A stretch of DNA of 30,275 nt, from assembly GCA_023231475.1 (NCBI GenBank), contig JALJEE010000824.1, forward strand, positions 1 to 30,275, given 5' to 3'. How positions within the stretch are numbered: position 1 is the first letter of the stretch; each line of letters opens with the position of its first letter. Below, one piece after another: positions 11,813 to 20,700 of this stretch. Origin of the DNA: Seison nebaliae (Eukaryota; Rotifera; Pararotatoria; Seisonacea; Seisonidae). A program made the translations under genes and the position numbers. Below the pieces are notes generated by a model. That model saw nothing but the letters and a program-made list of their open reading frames with translations, made no database searches and was not told the DNA's origin.

Positions 11813-13334
11813 TTAAGTAAAACATTTATTTCGAAGAAATGGTTGGAAAGCTTTTTTCAACTTCTTTTCATTTTGTGCTGAAATGAAGAGAACTTTCGTT
11901 ACCTGGAAATTTGTCAATCTTCGTCGTTGATATTGCGGGAAATGGAATTGATAATCATTTTCCAAATATTTCGATGGGAAGAAATGATAGTAATGATGAT
12001 AAGTGTTTCTCTCGTAAACAAGTTCATCTTCTGCTGTGATGGTTGGCGGCCGACTTCGTCGTGCCATCAGAAGATAGAGACCTCGACGTAATGGTATTTT
12101 CGAGTATTGATAACACGCTTTCCACGCTTTCGCCATATACTCATTCTCTACATCATCTTCTATCGTTTCCTTGTTCATATGTTCTTCAATATAATGTTGG
12201 GAGGGTCGTCGTAACCATTCGAGATTAATTCGACTTAATAACGAGTGAATGATACATTGACGTCGGCGCATTTCTATTGTTGACTTTGTAAGACGTCTAT
12301 GACGATGACGTCTCCGTTGATAATGAAGAGATTTATGTCGCCACCCAGGACATAATATATATGGAAATAAATTTTCAGGTATACGAAATAGAGAAGCACC
12401 GACACTTTTTGGTTGCAACTTGACGGGATCAAATTTTTCGAAATTCAGTCCAACACGAAAGACTGTCACAAAATTAAAAAAAGAATGATGTGATCATTTT
12501 AGAAGGAATAGTAACTAGTAACTAACCTAAATCAGATTGACATAGATCATCTGTTATGTCTGTATGAGGAGAAAACTCTTGGAAAATGTGACAACCGTAA
12601 AGTTCCGATTTACTTACAATGTTCTCATAAGATCGACCGTTTGAATTTATACAAAATTCATTCGTCTCTCGACGACATTGGAATTCCTGTGGCCATCTAC
12701 AAACAATCAGAAATATCATAAAGGAAACTTATAAAAAGAAAGAAACTGATCGGTGTGCATTTTTTGATCTATTTCATATTTACATTTGTTCTCGATATTC
12801 TTACAGAAATCAAAACATGGACCTACAGATAATGGAAATTTTAAAGAATTTTGTTTGTTAATTTCCAGATGAATATCTTCTTTAGTTTCAATACAAATCG
12901 GAGTGAATATCGAACAAATAAATATTTCGATGTCGGATGAACAATTTGTATCGATAATCCATTTCCACTTAGACAAATTTCTAGAAATCTGAAGAAATTT
13001 TGAAGGAGAATTATTGAGAAATTTACGTAACTTTATCCAATTGGTCTTGTTGCGAATGACTGTTGAGATTGACGGAGATCTCTGAGAAAAGATTATTACA
13101 GATTGGAAAATCTTTCTTATATTTCCACATAGGCAGACATTGAATATTCGTTTTTTTGTCGTTGACTGCTAAAATATGGAAAGAATTTTATAAAAATCGT
13201 CAAATATGAAAATCTTTTAAATTTTAATAAATCAACTTGTCTCAGTGAGAGTGAAGGAAACTGATAGAATTATGATACTTATAGAGTGCCGTAAGAAGAA
13301 ATATCGAAAATTTCCCATTTGACTTGAAGTTCAT
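11813..13334 (-). CDS. Secreted Frizzled-related-like protein (Frizzled CRD plus putative netrin-like domain)
   Basis: Exons 13334-13262, 13168-13032, 12988-12729, 12696-12527 and 12462-11813 join in phase and give about 429 aa. The start MNFKSNGKFSIFLLTAL is a signal peptide. Residues ~34-180 contain the full ten-Cys Frizzled cysteine-rich domain order: QC, PIC, then TNC, FIC and TPIC, then GPC, DFC and NKC, then WPQEFQC and EFC. Splicing over a 32-nt intron creates the FYKWPQEFQC piece that matches the FxWP...LxC element of Frizzled domains. No seven-transmembrane region follows. After the domain come LCQSDLVFRV, a Cys in ILCPGW, a very basic RRR/HRHRR region, RGLYLLMARRSRP and a final KKAFQPFLRNKC. 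These resemble the netrin-like domain and basic C-terminus of sFRPs. The CRD is well supported and the netrin-like part is inference. sFRPs bind Wnts outside the cell. Confidence 0.7.
12697..12728 (-). other. 32-nt intron in the sFRP-like gene
   Basis: Minus-strand GTTTCC...TTTGTAG, 32 nt, interrupts the Frizzled domain. Without removal the frame passes through a TAG just before the WPQEFQC motif. With removal AA+A gives Lys and restores FYKWPQEFQC. It is the shortest intron inferred here. Confidence 0.65.
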
Positions 13335-14804
13335 ATGAGAAGATGGAATTATGTTGGAAGAAGAATCATCGTTTTTTGCAATTGTAATTATGGAGAATTG
13401 ATATACGTAGAGATGGAAGAGAATAGTAGATGGAGCAAAGTAGTGACTTGGAATGGAACGAATTTTAGGAGACAATTTATTCCCAATTGAATAACAATTG
13501 TCATTAGAATGATAATGTTTACATATCCATTATTATCGTCGATTCCGTTTCGTCTCTATCAATTTATTAGTTTATTCATATTTTCACCCAATTTTCTTTC
13601 TTCGTCTTCTTTTTCCTTCTTCCTTATTTTTCATTTAGTTATCGACAATTCGGATTGTTCTATGAATTATCTATTATCGATAATGCATCTCATCCACTTT
13701 ATCTTTCATTTTCCTTCTTTCGGTATATTCATTTCGAGGTTCATTCTAAAATTAGTGTTCTGTAAGAATAAAGAACTGCCAATGGACCATAGACTCCTAT
13801 TACTTCATATATTGGAATATTGCGTATTATAGAATGGAATTAGATATTGAATTTACACTAAAAAAATAAGAATTACTCGTTCATACGTTTATTAATGGAT
13901 ATGAAATGAATTTGACGTGATTATTGTGACCATTAAAAATAGTGACGATATATTGGAAGAAATAAATACTCTAACTTTTTTAAATGCATGAATTAAATGA
14001 TGGAAACGATGATGATAATCTAGAAAGACAGAGAGCAACTCCATGACAATTATTTAGCGATATCCATAAAAATCGTTTAACCGATTAGGTAACGACTAGA
14101 CGTATCTTGACTAAATTGTGTAGGCAGTGAACTCTCTATGTTTCATCGACATTCGGGAGGAGAATTTGAAAGAAAAATGAAAAACAGTTACTCGGAATAT
14201 CGAATCGATCGACATTCTCTTGTAATTTATAGAGGAAGCAAGTGAATACCGGTATCAATTGAAATCGATACCAACGTATGTTCATCGAAATATGTTTCAT
14301 TTATTTATATAGATTCCTTATATGAAACGATTCTCTCCTATGTGGATTTTATGTGACTGACAATACGGCAATCAAAATCAGACAGAGACGACAAACAAAT
14401 GAGACGGGAAAGGAGTTTACAATAATTTATTCGTTGTTCATCCTCCCCATTCGTCCCAAAACTGCTGTCAGTTCTTCGAGGAGAGTTACCTTCTTCCTAA
14501 TTTTATCGATATTATTAAATAAATTTTCATCTTCATCGATTTTTTTCGACAGTGATTCGTATTTCATGAAATTAATTCAGAATTATTCAATTTCCATATT
14601 AATTTGGAATAAGAGAAATTTTCTTTTTCTTCGTCTGAAACTGAGAGAATAAGAATGCGAACCATAAGAGAAAGAAGAAGAAGAGGGTGTTGGAACGAAT
14701 AATAATGAATAATCAACACTGATTGGGCGTCATTTAAATAGAGAATGACGAGACTTCGTTTCATCAAATACAAGTGAGGACAATTCGATTATTTGCTACC
14801 ATCG
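13335..14804. other. Intergenic, no gene seen
   Basis: This stretch is the upstream side of the minus-strand sFRP-like gene and the 3' side of the small membrane-protein gene. Open frames at 13509-13832 (+) and 14353-14652 (+) are Phe/Ser/Ile-rich translations of AT-rich DNA without family resemblance. A short inverted pair, GGTATC/GATACC with a 10-nt spacer, lies at about 14250-14271. Confidence 0.5.
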
Positions 14805-15111
14805 TCACATTTGACATTCTAAAAAGAAGTAAAAAGTAGAAAGTAACGTAGAAATGAAGGAATTGTGAAGAATGTAAACTTGTCCACTTTGATTTAGTGT
14901 GAGAGTTGGAACTGTGTCGTCGAACGGACATAGTACAATAATTCTGAGTGATTCCATCACTTGTTATAAATGTTAAATATAACTTGTTAAATGATTCCAT
15001 GTTCCATCTATGTTGTTCGACGACTTCATATATATATATTCCGATGACGACAATTGAGAAACTTGGTATAATGATATTCCATTCCGGTGGAAATTTTACA
15101 ATTTTTCCCAT
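14805..15111 (-). CDS. Small one-pass membrane protein, possibly NDUFB1-like
   Basis: ATG 15111 opens a frame of 81 aa if a 61-nt intron at 14879-14819 is removed (ending KCQM), or 115 aa unspliced to 14764. The start MGKIVKFPPEW is followed by one hydrophobic segment, IIIPSFSIVVIGIYIYEVV (~13-31), then EQHRWNMESFNK and a basic Ser/His tail. The pattern Trp, hydrophobic, Pro, hydrophobic, IGxY, charged, F-N-K resembles the MNLL subunit NDUFB1 of mitochondrial complex I, which is also tiny with one helix. That resemblance is recalled, not searched. A TATA box ~90 bp upstream supports a genuine gene. Confidence 0.4.
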
Positions 15112-15198
15112 GATTTTGTAGATCGTTCTCCTCTAAACTTATATGAATTGTTTGTCATGTTGTCATGTGGGCAAATGACGAATTAGTTTTAACGCTTC

Positions 15199-15210
15199 CT
15201 TTATATATAT
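15199..15210 (-). promoter_or_regulatory. TATA box of the small membrane-protein gene
   Basis: The minus strand reads ATATATATAAAGG. It lies about 90 bp before ATG 15111, so a start near 15175 would leave a 5' UTR of about 65 nt. Confidence 0.5.
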
Positions 15211-16545
15211 TCACTCACATATAAGATGGCACTTGAACACATTCCGCTTGTATATTTGTAAACATTTGAACTCCCAAAAGAAACTTTTTTCTTATCATAT
15301 ATATGTATCATGAATAATTTGAGTTTTCCAAGCTGTGTTAAATTTTGCGTTAGAACTGTTAATCTAACAAGTTCACTTCTTCACAAACTTTACAGATTTG
15401 ATATGCTAACGATCCATTTGAAGAGTATAACTGATTATAACCAGTAATTTCGTTTCTATTTTCTTTTAGTAAATTGACAGAGTGTACATTTACAATTTGC
15501 TTTCTTTCATTATTCCATACGATGTTTTCGTCCTCTTTATTCGACTCACTATTATCCACTATAGCTTTCTTCTCCGATCTCCAATTTCATTGAAACTTTT
15601 TCCTTCAGGTTTACGTCGTGAAGAGATTCAATCAAATCAAGTGGATTGCCGTGAACGTTGAAAATATTTGAGAGACATAAATGATGAATAGATGAGAGAA
15701 GATGAGAGAAAATAATGAAGATTATGAATGAATAGAGAATATGAAAAATTTGGGAATAATTCGAAATTATTTATGAGAGATCGCTTCCTCTCATTTGCAT
15801 TGTCAACATGAGAGATCAACTTATCAGATGTTTATTCAAAGTATGAACGCATCTTAATATATTGTTGAGAGTCGATCGGATCTTCATGAATGTATCGAAT
15901 AAGAAATTTGTTAAGAATTTCATTCAAATTGCAACTAACATAACTTATAAATTATATTCTGACAAGAATGTTTTCTGGTATTAAATTATGATTCTAACAA
16001 AAATATTTCATATTGGCAACTCAAATCAACTGACAACTCTATAATTTTTGACTATGAAATTGAAATTTATAGTTCTTTTATTCATGCTGCTGCTCCAATC
16101 GGACATCTACGCATTACGACAGTTTCTTTTGATATGATTATATTCAATGGAACTCATATGAAAGTTATAGTTAAAAAATGAACTTAATTTCGTATCTTCT
16201 AATTTTGCGATTAACCATTAAAAAATGTCATTGAAAAAAACCTTTTTAAATATTAGGAAACGAATAAATTTAAAACTAAAATTTGCATTATAAATTTTCG
16301 AAAATAGAGAATATTTAACGAAAGCGGTTTAACAACTAATTTGTCCGATTTGATGATTTAAGATTAGTCTTTTCTGACATACATAATTAAGTGGCAGAAA
16401 CATAACGAAATAAACTTAATTGTCGTTAACATATTATTTCTGCATTGCAATTATAAGAATAATGTGAAATATTTGTTTTAAAATCAAGTTTATGAAACTG
16501 CTGATATTCAATTATCAAGACACGAAGAAGAATCAATAGTATTGA
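15211..16545. other. Intergenic with one weak exon-like frame
   Basis: The minus-strand frame 15359-15559 (VDNSESNKEDENIVW... ending VCEEVNLLD) has balanced composition unlike its surroundings. It opens at GTG rather than ATG, has a stop just upstream, and lacks a convincing acceptor. It may be an orphan exon or chance. The rest, including 15637-16545, shows no gene. Confidence 0.35.
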
Positions 16546-16940
16546 GCATATTATGAATGGGGGACAGACAATTCGGAGACTCGACAATTGGTAGACGTGC
16601 CAATTCGGAGATGCGACAATTCGGAGACCGACAATTCGGAGACCATTTTTAATATTGTAGTGAATAGTGTAACAAGATGGTAATTTTTCTTGTTAAAAAT
16701 ATTACTTACGATATGTTAGTACGATCCCTTTTAATACATACGATCCCTTTTTTAATAGGTTAAATGGGGGTGCAAAAATTGTTAAATTAAATGCAAATTT
16801 GACAATACTAGATTACAATTCAGCTTTTATTTTTGAAAACACAACTCCTACATCACAATGCTTCCGAATAGTGGGTCTCCGAATTGTCGCGTCTCCGAAT
16901 TGTCTGTCTTCGAATTGTCTGTCGTTCATTATGAATATGC
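16546..16940. mobile_element. Foldback/MITE-like element with arms of tandem CAATTCGGAGAC units
   Basis: The left arm (16546-16644) starts GCATATTATGAAT, then has five units of 13-16 bp built on CAATTCGGAGAC. The right arm (16873-16940) reads on the other strand as GCATATTCATAATGAA, ACAGACAATTCG and three more such units. The ~395-bp whole is therefore flanked by imperfect terminal inverted repeats that are themselves minisatellites. The centre (16645-16872) is non-coding and contains TACGATCCCTTTT twice (from about 16720 and 16740) and GGGGTGCAAAAATT near 16768. There is no transposase, so movement would need help in trans. Target duplications are not evident. Confidence 0.7.
16569..16644 (+). 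repeat. Tandem array in the left arm
   Basis: Five variable copies of CAATTCGGAGAC with 1-4-nt linkers (TCGA, GTGC, TGCGA, CGA). One copy is altered to CAATTGGTAGAC. The inverted array at 16873-16923 carries three copies. Confidence 0.8.
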
Positions 16941-17735
16941 AAATTCGAAATATTGCAATAAATTTTCTCCGGAAAGATCTTTAACAGATGGCAAGTAATT
17001 CTTGTTGATAATTTGAGAAGTTCTGATAGAAGTAATAGTTGGAAAGTTACAAATAATAATTTTCATTTAAGAGGAAACTGATGAAACCGACGAAGAAGAT
17101 AGTAGGCAAGTTCAAAATAGGTGGAAGTTCTTTTACAAAGAAGAAAATAGAAAAACTGAGCGAATAAGTTTTGTATGTTTTAACGGAACTATTTAACAAT
17201 AATAATATTTAAAAGATTACTTCGATTAATTAATAAAGAAAGTTTTATCTCATTTCTTCAATGAGAGTTTAATGGAGAGACGAGAGAGAAGCTGAGCAGA
17301 AGTGAAGAAAGAAGAGGGATTGGTTTAGAATCAGATTTGATATTATTTGAATAAATAGAATGAGAATATCATAAAATATTGAAAGTTAATGTGAATGAGA
17401 AAAGGGAGATGATAATGAATAGACTGGAAAGTTGATAGAAAAGTTTAATTGAAAAAAAAATGAAAGAATAATACTGTTCAATTTTGGGTAAATCAACTGT
17501 ATAATTGGTAGTAGGTTTCGCGTAGGATTTGTTCCATCTATTACGTATTGTGATATTAGACGAATAAACTCCAATATATATATATATATATATAGATAAA
17601 TATATAATAAACAGTTAACGAGTGAGTAAATGATGAATAAATTTGATTTATGACAAATTATTAATTGAAAGTTGAAAATTGAATTGTTATAATTCGTGAA
17701 AGAAAATAATTAAAATTTTATCTGATTTCATATGA
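16941..17735. other. 3' flank of the CTD phosphatase gene, AT-rich
   Basis: No gene was seen. The minus-strand open frame 17386-17574 is hydrophobic low-complexity translation of AT-rich DNA. A (TA)n run lies at 17574-17594. Confidence 0.5.
17574..17594. repeat. (TA)n microsatellite
   Basis: About ten uninterrupted TA units. Confidence 0.9.
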
Positions 17736-17741
17736 TTTATT
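17736..17741 (-). terminator. Polyadenylation signal of the CTD phosphatase gene
   Basis: The minus strand reads AATAAA about 37 bp beyond the stop codon at 17778. This is the natural position for cleavage and polyadenylation of that transcript. Confidence 0.5.
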
Positions 17742-17777
17742 CACTTCGTTGACAACCTAATCAGTTCCATGGAATGT

Positions 17778-20700
17778 TCAATGAAATGAACATCGTTTAC
17801 TCAAAGTGAATGCTTCATAATGACTATCCATCATTTCATCATTCTTTGGAAATGGATTGGAACTGTTTTGAAAAAATTTCCTATTATCCCCATCTGCCAG
17901 TTGTCTGGCGTTATGTTCATCGATATTCTTATTCTGATCGATATTGTTCAATTTCTTTTCAATCTCTTTCAATTGAACATTTCGATCAGGAACACCGTTG
18001 TCACTGTTAGTACTTTGATATTTGGGAGATTCAGAATGGTCGTCGTGATCTGTCATCTGCTTCCAATCATGATATCGTTTTGGAACGGGTGATATATATT
18101 TGGTCGTACTTTGATCATTAAGTGATTGCATCTTGTCACGATTAATCGTTAATGCTGCAATGTCAGTTTCTAATGATATTTCTCTTACGTCGGGTTTTGG
18201 TGGAATCGATTTGTTATTCGTTGAAATCGGATCAGTTTGTTTTAGTGCGGAAAGTGAATTTTTTACGAAACGTTTCGGATAAAAATTAAAATGATATTTC
18301 TTAAATGAATTTCTTCGATCATTATTATTCTTATTAGCTGGTGCGACGGATGATGTTGATGAGGAAATAGAGGATGTCGAAGAAATTAATAAATTATTCT
18401 TTGTCGGAGAATCATTTGAATTATCTATGGACATCTTTTGCGGATTAGCACTCATCGTCGACGGATTATAAGACAAATTTGGTTGATAAGAATATTGAGA
18501 TGTCGTTGAGGTTGGTAATGAATGTTCTTGTTGTTGTTGTTGTTGTTGTTGGTTGGGTGTCTGATAATAATAATGATGATTATATCTTGGCATATTATTC
18601 TCATTCAATGATCGTTGATTATATGAATTATATTGAAGAGGATATTGAGAATTAGATATGGTGTTTGCAACTGCTGAACCTGCAACAATAGTTGAACTAG
18701 TTTGTGGTAAAATTGTTGAAGAAGAAGAAGAAGATGATGATGGAGCACGAGGATCATATGAATGAAATCTAGTTTGTTGACGATGTTGTTGCTGTTGTTG
18801 TTGTTGGGGGTAATTAGAACTATGATAATACTGTAAATCATTTTCACTGTATAAATTCGATTGTTGATTTGATGTATCTTGAGGATTATAATTTTTCATA
18901 TAATTATTATTTGATGAATATGTGAAATTATCAGTTGGAAGTGTTGTAGCTACTGTTGATTGTTGTTGTGCAATACTTCTATCAGCTCCCTGTTGTTGTT
19001 GTTGTTGTTGTTGTTGATTATAATAATTATTAGTATTATTATCATTCGTTATCACTTTTCGCCCATATGTCGATTGTCCTTTCGATCGTTGATTTCCATA
19101 ATTTGATGGTGAATCCGTCGTTGTTGTTATTGTTGATGGTGGTGGTTGTTGATAATAATACTGATTATTTGATGATGATCCTCGATCATACGGTTTTTGT
19201 CTTTGTCCACCATATGAGAAAGATGAATTCGATGTTGTTGTCGTTGTTGGGAGTGGTGGTGATGGTGTATTTGTCGTTGTTGAATAATCATAATTATTAT
19301 AATATTTCTGTCGTCCAGATTCCTTTTGAAGATTCGATTTCTTTTGTCGCGAAATTGGCGCTGGATAATTTGTATCATGGCGTTGTTGTTGTTGTTGTGG
19401 TGGTGGTGGTGGTGGTTGTACCGAAGCAATTGGATTATTGCTATCACCACCAGTTGAAGGAGTTGGAAGAGGTGAATAAGGAGAATATACATTGGAATGC
19501 TGTGGATGTTGATTATGATAGCGACCCAATGTCGGATAGACGGATGTATCTCTAGCCAATTCTTCCATCATTGGAATTAGATCTCGTAACTCCGTATCAT
19601 TCGGATCATCGAACCATGACCGACATTGAATCGCGTTCTCTGGTTGAAACATGAACGACGCTGGTGAGTTATCAAGAATGATGACTTGATTGATATCACG
19701 TCCCAATTTGGTGAGATCCTTAACGAAATTTCCATTGTGCATTACACATGCTTCTCGGAATAATCGTTTTCTAAATACTTTCCATTTGTCAATAAAATCT
19801 GCTACTGGATCTGCATACTAAAAAATCAAATATCAAAAAAAATCAAAATGTTTAACAAAATACGAACTTTAGCTAGACTAGCAGTGAAGAGGACACATTC
19901 GAACAATTCACCTACACGTCTTAAGAACTCATCGACATGGGGCCTCTTGAGTACATAAACTTGATTCATTTGACCATCGATATCAACCGACACGATTAAG
20001 TCAGCATTTGTCACCGGCTAAAATTATTTAATTTTCAATTAGAGAAATTATTTGAAAAATAAAATATTTTAATTTCATAAAAATTCTTATTTAATTAAAT
20101 AAATAATTAACTTTAAAAGAACTGTGTACGAGTGTCTCATCGAGATCGATGATCAGACATTTCTTCCCGTCGTCTTCCCTCGACAATTTGGGTAATAATG
20201 ATTTCGTCGCCTTCGAAATGAGAAAAAAAGAAAATAGTTTTGATAGTCGATTTGACAAATGGGTTGGAATCATAAAATTGAATTGAGATCAGATAAAAAG
20301 AATTGAAATAAAATTAAAATAAATTTATCAGAAGCAAATCCCGGATCGATGAAGCGAAAAACTTGTTTTTTGTGAAATACAAAGAACAATCGAATAAAAT
20401 CGAATGGGATAAAAATGGTATTTTCAAAATTATCTATTAGCAACTTCCTCCTCCCAATTTTAACAGATTGATAAAAGCAGAAGAATAGAATGAATTGAGA
20501 TAAAACAAAACAGTTTTAATGAAAGAAAAAGAGAATCAACTAATTCAACTACTTCCAAAATGATGTGGTGACAAATGATTGTTGTAGCGCAAACGATAAA
20601 TCAGCCAGATCATGTGCCTAAATTCGTTTTTCTTCTTTGATGATTCGTTTCATGAAACTTATTTCATCATTAAAAAATTTAACTATTTTCTATCAAATCA

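Noticed and set aside
16569-16923. CRISPR array
   Set aside because: The repeat units are 12-16 nt with 1-4-nt linkers, are inverted between the arms, and sit in a eukaryotic genome.
16799-16984. 61-aa plus-strand frame at the right arm of the foldback element
   Set aside because: It is translated largely from the repeat units and flanking AT-rich DNA; no protein character.
19067-19555. 162-aa plus-strand frame rich in Val, Leu and Met
   Set aside because: It is the antisense reading of Gln/Asn/Ser triplet repeats in the phosphatase tail.
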